Shown: positions 10,178 to 22,100 of the stretch, piece by piece | Numbering within the stretch: position 1 is the first letter of the stretch | Layout: every line of letters begins with the position of its first letter | Assembly (NCBI GenBank): GCA_964628685.1 | Contig: CAZVNM010000001.1 | Location: 1-64,000, forward strand | Source of the DNA: CALMEC01 sp964628685 | Lineage (GTDB): Bacteria > Actinomycetota > Thermoleophilia > Miltoncostaeales > Miltoncostaeaceae | Reading direction: 5' to 3' | Length of the DNA stretch: 64,000 nucleotides | Program-made: the position numbers and the translations under genes | Notes under the pieces: model-generated | The model's input: only the letters and a program-made list of their open reading frames with translations | Told to the model about the DNA's origin: nothing | The model's database searches: none

Positions 10178-13100
10178 TCAGCCGGTCACCCGCGGGGTCG
10201 GACGCCTGACGGCCGGGGTGATGCGGATCTTCGCGTTGGCCTTCGCCGCCGGGAAGTTCGCACCCATCACCCGCGCCACGTTCGTGCGGTTGCCGGCGAC
10301 CGTGGTCGTCAGGCGCACCCGCAGCGTGACGGTCGTGCTCCGCCCCGGTGCCAGCGGCTTCAGCTGCCAGCGCACGATGCCCTTCTGCAGCTTCCCGCCC
10401 TGACCGGCGCGCACCACCGACATGCCCGCGGGCAGCTGGTCCAGCACGATGACGCCGCTCGCGACGCGCCGGTCGATGTTGGTGACGCGGATCCGGTAGG
10501 TGACGACCGATCCGGCGCGAGCACGTGCCGGGCCCGTCTTGACCAGACGGACCTTGACGGGCGCCACGACGTCCGCCGTCGTCACGTCGGCCGCGCCACC
10601 GGGGCTTGCCGCCGAGTCGGTCGGGAACGGCGCGATGCCGGTCGCCGACACCATCGCCTGGTTGCGGATGGTCGTCGCCCGTGCGAGCGGACGGACCGTC
10701 ACGAGGATCGTCACGTCGGCCCGCTGCCCGGGGGCGAGGGTCCCGATGGCCGCGTTCACGGTGTTGGGAGCGGTGAAGCGCACCGTTCCGCGGGTCGACG
10801 CGAGACCGTTGGCCGCCAGGGTGACCTGGGACGGCAACGGATCGCTGATGACGACGTCGTTGGCCGCGCTGCCACCGGTGTTGGTGACGCTGATGGTGTA
10901 CCGCAGCGTGTCCCCGGGGCCCATGCGACCGTCACGGTCGCGGTCGACCGCCAGGTCGACGGCCTTGAGCGCGCTGAGGCTCGCCGGCTGCGGGGCGATC
11001 GGCCCCGGCTCGGCACCGGCGACCGGCACCTCGGTGACGATCTCCGTCGGGTCGCCGATGGGCGGTGTGGCCGGGTTGTCGCTCTTGATCGGGTCGAAGT
11101 TGCTGCCGGTGAGGACCGCCTGGTTGGTGATCACCCGGGTGCCGCCGACGCTCGTGTGGATGACCGCGTGGATCGTCACGTTGGCCTGACCGCCGGCGTC
11201 CAGGTCGCCGATGTGGACGACCGCCTCACCCGCACCGCCGCCCGCGCCCGGCATGACGGTGCCGACGTCGGTGGTGACCGATCCCTCACCGATGGTGGTG
11301 TTGGGGTCGATCCGGTCGGTGAGCGTGACGCTGCCCGCAACCATGTTGCCGTGGTTGTTCACCGACATGAACCACTCGAGCGTGTCGCCCTCGTTGGGGA
11401 TCCCGTCGCCGTTCGCGTCGATGAGCAGACGCACCGTCTTCGTGAACGTGATCTGCGGTGCAGCGCTGATCGAGACCGAGGTCGCGTCACCCGGCTCGGG
11501 CGTCGTCGGGTCGTCGCTCAGCGTGTCCGGCAGGCCGTCGGACGTGGCCGTCGCCTGGTTGCCGATCGCGGTCACGAGCGGCGGCAGGTTGCCGGCGATC
11601 TTCGCCTGGAACTCGAACTCCGCCGAACCGCCGCCCTCGACGGTGCCGAAGTCGAACGTCAGGACCTGACGGCCGTCGGCGCTCGTGGACGGGGTCACCG
11701 TGCCGGTGCCGAACGTGATCGCCGCCGAATCCGGCACGTAGATCAGGCTCCGGTCGAGCGGGTCGGTCACGATGATGGACGGCGCGCTGTACGGGCCGAC
11801 GTTCTTCAGGACGAAGCGGTAGGTGAGCGTGTCACCGGGCTCCGCGACGCCGTTGCGGTTGACATCACCGGTGAGCGTCGCCGCCTTGGTGAACTGGAAC
11901 TTCGGCGCGCCGACCAGCGGCGTCACCGTGTCGCCCAGCCCGTTGTCGGGGTTGGCGTCGTCGTCGCTTCGCACCGGCGGGATGATGCCGTCGGCGCTCA
12001 CCTCGGCCACGTTGCGGATCTCCTTCACCGTCTGGGCGAGGGGACTCAGGATCCGGACGCGGAACGTCACGGTGACGACATCGCCCGGCGCCAGCGATGC
12101 GACGGAGACGGTGAAGCTGTTGTTGGCCTCGGTGGGTGTGCCGGTGGACGTCGTGACCGAGCCCGCGACGAGGTCGGTGCTGTCGGGCGCGAGGTCCCGG
12201 ATGAGCACGTTGGTCGCCGCACGGTCACCCAGGTTGCGAAGCGTCAGGGTGTACTCGAGGACGTCACCCGGCGACGCACCGGTCGGTGCGACGTCCAGGG
12301 CGGGAACGACGGTCGCCGACTTCTGCAGGTGCAGACGCGGGGCCGCGTTCACGGTGGTCGTGACCGGCTGGTCACCGGGGGTCTGCGGGTCGGCGTCGCT
12401 CCAGATGGTCGGGTTGCCGGGCAGGTTGCCACCGGTGCCGTTTCGGACCGAGACCGCGTTGCTGATCGCGGTGGCGTCCAGCGGGAACGGCGAGCGCACG
12501 ACCGCCTGCACCGTGTAGACGACCGGGCTGCCGACGGGAACCGTGACGCCAGCGACGGCCAGGGTGCCGCCGAAGCCGTCCGCCGCCTGGCCGGTGAGCG
12601 CGAGCCCACCGCCGTCGGTGACCTTCAGGTTCGGGTCGATGACGTCGTTGACCGCGATGCCGACGGCGTTGCGGTCACCCGAGTTGGTGACGGTGATGGT
12701 GTAGGTGATCGTCTGACCGGGGATGAGCGCGGACCGGTCGGCCGTCTTCGTCACCGACAGGGCCGGCGCCGCGGTGACCGGCGTCTCCAGGGGCTGGTTG
12801 CCCGGTGCCGCGCCGGCGTCCGATGTGACGGTCCCCGGCAGGTTGCTGCCGGTGCCCGCGGTGAGGACGACCTGGTTCGTGACCGAGTCCACCCCGATCG
12901 GGAAGACGGGCCGCACCCGAGCGACGACCGTGTAGGTGCGGGACCCGCCGGCCGGGATCGTCACCCCGGTCGCACCGAGGGTGCCGCCGAAGCCGTCGGC
13001 CGCCTGGCCGGTGAGGGCGAGCCCACCGCCGGACGTGATCCTCAGGTTGGCGTCGACCGCGTCGGTCACGGTCACGCCGGCGGCGTCCTGGTTGCCGGTG

Positions 13101-16100
13101 TTGGTGGCCGTGATGACGTAGGTGATCGGGTCACCCGGGTTGAGCGTGGTCGACGTCGTGGTCTTCGTGACAGCCACGATCGGCGCGGCGGTGACCGGCG
13201 TCGAGATGGGCTGGGCGCCCGGAGCGGGGTCTGCATCCGACAGGACGTCGCCCTGCAGGTTGCTGCCGGCGCCGGGTGCCAGGCGCACCTGGTTTTCGAC
13301 GGCGGTCGCACCGACCGGGAACGGACCCTTCACGACCGCGGTCACCGTGTAGGTCACCGCCGGACCGCCCGCCGGGATCGTGACGTTGGACGCCGACAGC
13401 GTGCCGCCGAATCCACCCGCGAGGGTGTCGGAGAGCGTCAGGCCCGTGTGGGCGGTGACGCGCAGGTTCGGGTCGACCGCATCCGTGACCGTCACACCGA
13501 TGGCGTCCTGGTTGCCGGTGTTGGTGGCCGTGATGGTGTAGGTGATCGTGTCACCGGGCACCACGGAGGTGCGGTCGGCCGTCTTGGTGACGGCCACCGC
13601 CGGGCCGGCGGCGACCGACGTGGACGTGGTCGTGCTGGTGGCGGATGCGCCGTTTGAGGGCTTCACGGTCGCCGTGTTGGGGATGGCGCCTGCGGACGTC
13701 GGGTACGGGTTCCGCACGGTCGCGTCGTACTCGATGACCAGGGACGCACCGGGTGCGACCGGACCGAGGCCCGCGCCGGTGTGCACGAGTGTGCCGCCGT
13801 AACCGCCGCTCGCGTTGGTGAGCTGGATGCCGTCACCGGTGAGCGAGGTCGGGTCGACCGCCAGGTTCGCGTTGATGGCGTCGCTGAAGGTCACGTTGGT
13901 CGCGGCCTGGGAGGCGTTCGCGTCGTTGCTGATCGTCACCCGGTAGGTGATCGTGCCGCCCGGGGCGACCGACGCGGGGGTGGCCTCCTTGGCCACGGTC
14001 ACCAGGCTGGACGCCGCCACGGTGGTGGAGGTCGCGCTGCTGGTGGCCGGCGAGCCGTTGGCCGGGTCGACCGTGACGGTGTTGGCGATGGCGCCGGCGG
14101 TCGTCGGGTAGGGGGTCCTCACGACGGCCTCGTAGACGATCGTGATCGCGTCGCCCGGAGCGATCGGGCCGAGGCCCGCGCCGGTGTGGACGAGGGTGCC
14201 GCCGTACCCGCCGGTCGCGCCGGTCAGCTGGATGCCGTCACCGGCGAGGCTGGTGGGGTCGACCGCCAAGTTCGCATCGATCACGTCGTTGAACGTCACC
14301 CCGGTCGCAGCCTGGGTGGCGTCCACGGCGTTCGCGACCCGCACGGTGTAGGTGACGCGTCCACCCGGGGTGACCGACGCCGGCGTCGCGGTCTTGGTGA
14401 CCGAGACCCTGCTCGTGGCATTGATCGGCGTGGAGGTGGAGCTGGACGCCGACGGACCGTTGGTCGCGCCGACCGTCGCGGTGTTGGCGATGGCCCCGGC
14501 GGTGGTGGGGTACGGCGTGCGGACGGTCGCGCGGTACGTGACCTCGACCGACGCGCCCGGCGCCAGGGTGCCGAAGCCGGTCGACGACTGGGTGATGGTG
14601 CCGCCGTACCCATCCGGGTCGGCGCCGGTCAGCGTGAGCGACGCCGGAAGCGACGACGGGACGACCTTCAGGTTCGCGTTGATCGCGTCCGAGAACGTGA
14701 TGCCGGTCGCGGCCTGCGTTGCCGTCGACGCGTTGCCGACGGTGACCGTGTAGGTCACCTCCTGGCCGGGCACCACCGATGCCGGCGACGAGGTCTTCTG
14801 GACGGTGGGCGCACTGGACGTCGCGATGGTGGTGGACGTCGAGCCGGTGGCCGACGGGCCGTTGGACGGGTCGACGGTCACGGTGTTCGGGATCGACGCG
14901 CCCGCCGTGAGCGGGTACGGGTTCCTGACGGTGGCGTCGTAGGTGATGACCACCGAGCCACCCGGCGCGATGGGCCCGATCCCGGTGCCGCTGTGAACGA
15001 GCGTGCCGCCGAAGCCGTCGGCGTCGGTGCCACCGAGCGTCACCGGGTCACCGGTGAGCGACGACGGGTCGACCGCGAGGTTCGCGTTGATGGCGTCGGA
15101 GAACGTCACGTCGGTGGCCGACTGGGTCGCCGTGCCGGCGTTCGTGATGGTCACCGTGTAGGTGACCTTCTGGCCCGGGGCGGCGCTCGACGGCGATGCG
15201 GTCTTGGTGACCGACACGTCCGCCTGACGGCGCTGCACGTCGACGCTCGAGGTGTGGTCGGCCGTGTCGGGGTCCGACGACGAGGTCGACTCGATGGTGG
15301 CCGTGTTCGTGACCTGGTCGAGGGTGGTGACCTTCGTGGTCAGCTTGGCCTCCACGCTGCCGGGCGCCAGGTTCGGGATGGTCCACGACCAGGCGTCGCC
15401 GGTGACCGTGCCCCTGTCGGCCGAGACGAGCGTGATGCCCGTCGGCATGGTGTCGGCGACCACGACGTCGGTCGCGGCGTCGGGTCCGGTGTTGGTGACC
15501 CTGATGGTGAAGACGACGGTGCCGTCGGCCGCGTCGGGGCCGGCGGTCTTCTGGATGGAGACGTCGGCCTGCGTGGCGTCGACGCCGATGCTCGACGTGT
15601 TGTCACCGGCCGCCGGGTCGTGGGTCGTCGACGTGATGGACGCGGTGTTGGTGAGCGCCTCGGGCGTCGTCACCACGGCACGGAAGGTGATGGACGGGGT
15701 CGCGCCCTTGGCGAGCGAGCCGATGGTCCACGTGATGGTGCGCGTGGGCGCGTCGTAGCTCGCGCCGGTCGGTAGGCTGCCGTCGACGTAGGTGAGCCCG
15801 GCGGGCAGCACGTCGGTCACGACCGTGTTCTCGGCCGTCGCGGGACCGTTGGGGCTGGAGGCCGCCAGCGTGAAGGTGACGGTGTCCCCCACCCTCGGGG
15901 TCCCGTTGTTCACCGTCTTCGCCAGGGCGATGTCCGCCTGGCTGGGGGTCACCGTGGCCGTGCTGGAGTTGTTGCCCTGCGACGGGTCGGTGGTGGTCGC
16001 GCTTCGCACCACGGCCGTGTTGGTCAGCTTCGCGAGCGGAGCGACCGACGCGGTCGTCACCGTCGCCCGGACCGTGAGCGTCGCGGTCGTGCCGGCGGGC

Positions 16101-19100
16101 ACCTTCGAGATCGTCCAGCTGGCCGGGGTGCTCAGGTTGGGCGCGGTGAACGTGCTCGTGTCGGGTGCCGTGACCCCCGCGACCGTGTGGTCCACGTACG
16201 CGAGGTCCGACGGCATGAGGTCCTGCACCGTGACCGACGTCGCGTCGGCGGGACCCGCGTTGTTGACGGTGATCGTGTAGGTGATCGTCTGACCGACGTC
16301 GGGGGTCGCGTCGCTCACGGTCTTGTCGATCGCGAGGTCCGCCACCGGGCCGCCGAACGACGCCTGCGCCTCGTTGTTGAGGGTGATCGGGTCGAACAGG
16401 TCGGACGTGATGGTGGCGCGGTTGGTCGCCTCCGGCCCGGTCACGGTGGCCTGGAACGTGAGCGTCTGCTTCTGGGCGTCGCCGACGGCGAGGCTCGGGA
16501 GGGTCCACACACCGGTCGCCTGGTTGTAGGCGCCGGCGCTCACGGTGGGTGTGCCCACCACGGTGATCCCGGATGCGGGCATCACGTCGGTCACGACGAC
16601 GTTGCTCGCCGTGTTCCCGCCGTGGTTGATCGCGGTGATCGTGTACGTGACGGTGGAGCCGATGGCGGGCGCGGTGTCCGAAACCGACTTCTGGACCTCC
16701 AGGTCGGCGTCGGGGACGTCGACGGCCTGGGTCGCGGTGTTGTTGGTGGCGACCGGGTCGTACACGGACGAGGAGACGGTCGCGGTGTTGACCTGCGCCT
16801 CGTGCGAGTCGACCGTCACGACCACGTCGAACGACGTCGACGAGTCGGCCGGGACGGTGAGGCCGGTCCACGAGATCTTCCGCGTCGCGGCGTCGAACGA
16901 GCCCGACGGGCTGGATGACACGTGGGTCAGGCCGATCGGCAGCGTGTCGGTGACGGTGACGCCGGTTGCGGCGGTCGTCGTGCTGAGGTTGGTGACGGTC
17001 ACCCGGAAGGTGGCGTTGCCACCGTAGGTCGGCGACGTCGTCACGAGGGCCTTCTCGACCTTCAGGTCCGCCTGCGGGGCGTTGACCGACACCGCCTGGG
17101 CGTCGTCGGACGTGTCCGGGTCGTGGGTGCCCGCCGAGGTGATGGTGGCCGTGTTGGTCGAGACGCCCGGCGCCGTGATGCGCGCGGTCACCGTGACCGT
17201 GGCGGTCGTGCCGTTTGCGAGCGACGGGATCGTCCACCGTCGGGTGGCGGCGTTGAAGGTGCCCACGGTCGGCGTGCTCGCCGACACGAAGGTCATCCCG
17301 GCACCCGAGAAGACGTCGGTGACGACGGTGTCGACGGCCGTGTTGGGACCGGCGTTGGTCGCCGTGATGGTGAAGACGACGAGATCGCCGACGTTGGGCG
17401 CCGGTCGGTCGACGGTCTTGGTGATCGAGACGCCGGCCGACGGGGTGATGGGCGTGGTGACCGTGGCCGTCGGGTGCGAGCCGTCGGGGTCGGCGGTGGT
17501 CGTCGTGACCGACGCGCGGTTCTTCACCGACGCGACGCCGTCAGCGACCAGGACCTTCGCGCCGACCTTCAGCGTGGTCGAGGTGTTGGCGGCGATCGTC
17601 CCCACGGTGCACGTCACGGTCTGTCCGGCGGCGGTGCAGCCGGTGGACGAGCTGACGAAGGTGAGGCCGGCGGGCAGCGTGTCGGTCACCGACACGCTCT
17701 GCGCGGCGTCGGGGCCGGCGTTCGCGACGACCAGCGAGTACTCGATCTCCTGACCGTTGTAGTACGGACCGGCCGAGGGGGAGCTGACCGACTTCGAAAG
17801 CGACAGGTCCGCCGCGGGCACGACCGTGACGGTCTCGGTGGCGGTGTTGTCGCTGGTGTCGCCGTCATGGGTGGCGGAGGTGACGGTGGCGGTGTTGCCG
17901 AGCTCACCCGTGCTGTGCGGGCGCATGGTCACCCTCACGGTGGCGGTGCCGCCCACGGTCAGGGTGCCCACCGGGCACGAGACCGTGGTGATGCCGCCCG
18001 TCGTCGACGTGCTGCAGGTCGCGCCGGACGCCGACACGAACTCGGCACCCGCCGGCAGCACGTCGGTGATGACGACGCCCTGGGCGGGCGATCCGCTCGC
18101 GCTGTTGGTCGCGGTGAGCGTGTAGGTGATCGGCTGCCCGTTCAGGTACGGCCCCGGGGACACCGTGGTGTCGACGGCCTTGGTGATCGACAGGTCGGTC
18201 TGGGCCGCGCCGACGGTGGCCGACCCGCTGTTGTTGCCGGTGTCGGAGTCGTGCGTGGCGGTGGTGGCCGTCGCCGAGTTGGTGATGCTGCCGGCCGCGG
18301 TGACGGTCGCCCGGAAGGTGAGCGTCACACCGGTGGCGCCGGCGGGGACCGACGGGAGGGTCCAGGTCAGCTTGCCCGCCGCGTACGCGAAACCGGTGGC
18401 GGGGGATGCGCTTCCGATGACGTAGGTGAGCCCGGCCGGCAGCTCGTCGGTCACGACCACGTTCTGGGCGGCGCTGGGACCGGCGTTGGTGACCGTGACC
18501 GTGTAGGTCACCTCGTCGCCCACGTTCGGCGAGGCGGTGCTCGCCCGCTTGGCGACGGCGATGTCGGCGCTGGGGGTGATGGGCGTGTCGACCGAGGCGG
18601 TGCGGTCACCGTCCGGGTCGGCCGTGTCGAAGGTCACCGACGCGCTGTTGGTGACGGTGGCGGCGGAGGTCAGGACGTCGGCGTTGACGTTCACCGTCAC
18701 GCTGCCGTTCGCCGGGATGTCGCCGACCGCGCACGTCACGACCTGGCCGGCCGCGGTGCAGCCGGGCGACGCCGCGAACGTGAGCCCGGCCGGAAGCGTA
18801 TCGCTGATCACGACGTTCTTCGCCGTGTCGGGACCGGCGTTTGCGACGGTCAGCGCGTACTGGATGCGCGACCCGTTGTAGTAGGGGCCCGCGGCCGGGG
18901 CGCTCACCCGCTTGCTCAGGGTGAGGTCGGCGGCAGGCACCACCGTGACCGTCGTGGTGGCCGTGTTGTTGTTGGCGGTCGTGTCGTGGGTCGACGACGA
19001 CACCGAACCGGTGTTGACCGTCGCGCCCGTCGCGTGGGGGATCATCGTCACCCTGACGGTCGCGGTGTCGCCCGTCGTGATGGTGCCGACGGGGCACGAG

Positions 19101-22100
19101 ACGGTCGTGACACCGGCGGCCGTGGTGGTGGTGCAGGCGGCGCCCGATGCGGAGACGAACTCGGCGCCCGCCGGCAGCACGTCACGGATGACGACGTTCT
19201 CGGCGACGTCGCCACCCGCGCTGTTGGCGGCGGTGATGACGTAGGTGATCGGCTGCCCGTTCAGGTACGGGGCCGGGGACGCCGTCGCGTCGACGACCTT
19301 GGTGACCAAGAGGTCGGTCTGCGGGGCGTCGACGGTGACGCCGGCGGAGTTGTTGCCGGACGTCGGGTCGTGGGTGCCCGAGGACGCGATGGTCGCGGTG
19401 TTGGTGATGGCGGACGGCGAGTCGATCGTCGCGCGGAAGGTCAGCTGAGCGCCGGTCGCGCCCTTGGCGATGTCGGTGACGGTCCAGGTGAGCTTGCCGC
19501 CCGAGTAGGTGGCCGTCCCGGGGGTGGCGTTGGCGCTGCCCGCGACGTAGGTGACGCCCGCGGGGAGGATGTCCTCGACGACGACGTCCTTCGCCGCGTC
19601 GGGGCCGGCGTTGGTGAGCGCGACCGTGTAGGTGACCGTGTCACCGACGTTCGGCGTCGCGTCGCTCACGGTCTTCGCGAGTGCCAGGTCCGCCTGCTTC
19701 GGCGTGATCGACACCGAGCTGCGGTTGTCGTCGACCGGGTCGTAGGTCGATGAGGTCACCACCGCCGTGTTGGTCTGGGTGGCCGCGGCCGCGACCGCCG
19801 TCGTGGTCACCCGGGCGGTGACCGTCAGGGTGGCGACCGGCGCGGTGGCGGGCGTGCCCTTCGCCAGCGACGCGATGGTCCACTTCGCCGGGGTGGTGCC
19901 GGTCGGCGCGGTGAACGTCCCGCCGCCCAGCACGATCTCGTGGCTGACGTACGCGAGGTCGATCGGCATCAGGTCCTGCACCACCACGGAGGTCGCCGCG
20001 TCGGGTCCGGCGTTGTACAGGTTGATCGTGTATGTGACGAGATCACCGACCTGCGGCGTCGCGTTGTCGACGGTCTTCGCGACGCGCAGATCGGCCTGCT
20101 TCGCGTTGAACGTCGCGCGAGAGGTGTTGTTGTTGGTGATGGGGTCGAACACGTCGGACGTGACGGCCACGCTGTTGGTCGCCGTCGTCGCGGTCACCGT
20201 CGCGGTGATCGTCAGCGTGCGGGTGGCGCCCACCGGGAGCGTCGGGATCTCCCACCGGCGGGTGGCCAGGGTGAACGTGCCGGCATCCGCGCTGCTTCCC
20301 GTGACGGTGATGCCCGACGTCGGAAGGGCCTCGGTGACGACGACGTTGGTGGCGTCGTTCGAGCCGTGGTTGGTGACCGCGATGGTGTAGGTGACGGTGT
20401 CCCCCACCTCGGGGCTGGCGCTTGCCACGGTCTTCACGACCGACAGGTCCGCGTCGGGCGCGTTGATCGACGCGGTGGCGGTGTTGTTGGCGCGGTTCGG
20501 GTCGTGGACGGCGGTGGAGGCCGTGACCGAGTTGATGCGCTCCTCGTACGAGTCGACCCTGACGGTCACGTCGACGGACCGTGACGTGTTGGGCGCGAGC
20601 GACGCGAAGGACCAGCGGACGCTGCGATCAGCGGTCGTGTAGGTGCCGCCGTCGGTGGACGACACGTACGTGAGGCCTGTGGGCAGCGTGTCGACGATCG
20701 AGACGGGGACCGCGGCGGTCGTCGTACTGTTGTTGGTGACGGTGATCCGGAACGTGGCGTTGGACCCGACCGTCGGCGCCTGGGTGAGAAGCGCCTTCGT
20801 GACGCTGATGTCGGCCTGCGGCACGGTGATCGTCGCCTGGCCGGTGTTGTTGGACGTGTTGGGGTCGTGCGTGTCGGCGACCGCGGTCGCACGGTTGATG
20901 AGGGACCCGGCACCGGTGACCGTCGCGGTGATGGTCATGCTGGGCGTCGCCCCCACCGCGAGGGTGGGGAGCGTCCACGTCATGGTCGCCGGGTCGAAGG
21001 TGCCGGCGGTCGGGGTGGTGGACGACACGTAGACCATGCCTCCCGGGAGCGTGTCGGAGATGCGCACGTTGGACGCGGCGTCGGGTCCGGCGTTGGAGGC
21101 CGTGAGGGTGAATGTGACCGTGTCCTGGACGTTCGCCGTCGGGGTCGTCGTGGTCTTCGCCACGCGGACGTCGGCGCTGCGGGTGATCGACGTCGTCACC
21201 GACGCCGTGTTGTTCGTCGCCGTCGGGTCGGCGGTCGTCGAGGTGACGCTCGCGGTGTTGGTGACCGAGGCCCCTGGACTCAGCACCCGCACGCGCACGA
21301 CAGCGGTCGCGCTTGCGCCCGACGCGACGGTCCCCACGTTGCAGGTCACGACCTGGCCGGCCGCCGTGCACTGCGAGGAACTGCCGGTCGGGACGAACGT
21401 GAGCGTGGACGGCAGCGTGTCGGTGATCACCACACCCTGGGCGGCGTCGGGACCGGTGTTGGTGACCTTGATGGAGTACGAGAGCTCGTCACCGTTGTAG
21501 TACGGACCTGCCACGGGGTCGGTGACGGTCTTGGCGAGCGACAGATCTGCGGCGGGCACCACGGTGAACGGCACCGTGGAGGACGTGTCGTTGGAGGACA
21601 CGGGATCGGCCGACGTGCTGGTGACGCTCGCGGCGTTGCCGTACGAGCCCGCGGCGTTCGGGGTCAGCGTGATCGGGATCGTCCGACTTGCCCCGACCGC
21701 GAGGGTCCCGACCGGGCAGCTGACGAAGGTGCGGGCGGGCATCCCCACCACGCTCGAGGTGCAGGTGGTTCCGGTGGCCGGGTTGTAGGTCGTGCCGACC
21801 GGCAGGAGGTCGGTGACCGTGACCCCGGACGCCGGGTTGGGCCCGTTGTTCTTCACGACGAGGTCGAAGGTGATCGGCTGCCCGTTGAGGTGGGGGCCGG
21901 ATGACGCCAGCGACTTGGTCACCTGGACGTCGGCCGTGAGGATCACCGTCACCGCCGCGGTGGCGGGCGTGTTGTCGGTGCTGTTGGTCGGCGTGGTGTC
22001 GATGACGGTCGACCCGATCATGCCGACCACGCTGTTGGTGTGCGTGCCCGCCACCATCGGGATCGTCGCGTCGAAGGTGAGCGTGATCGTGCCGTTGGCC

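Noticed and set aside
11156..19753. Long plus-strand open frames of 664-943 codons opposite the giant DUF11 gene
   Set aside because: They are Gly/Arg/Val-Asp-rich with no family motifs, arise from high-GC third positions and the DUF11 repeats, and lie antisense to a clearly coding gene.
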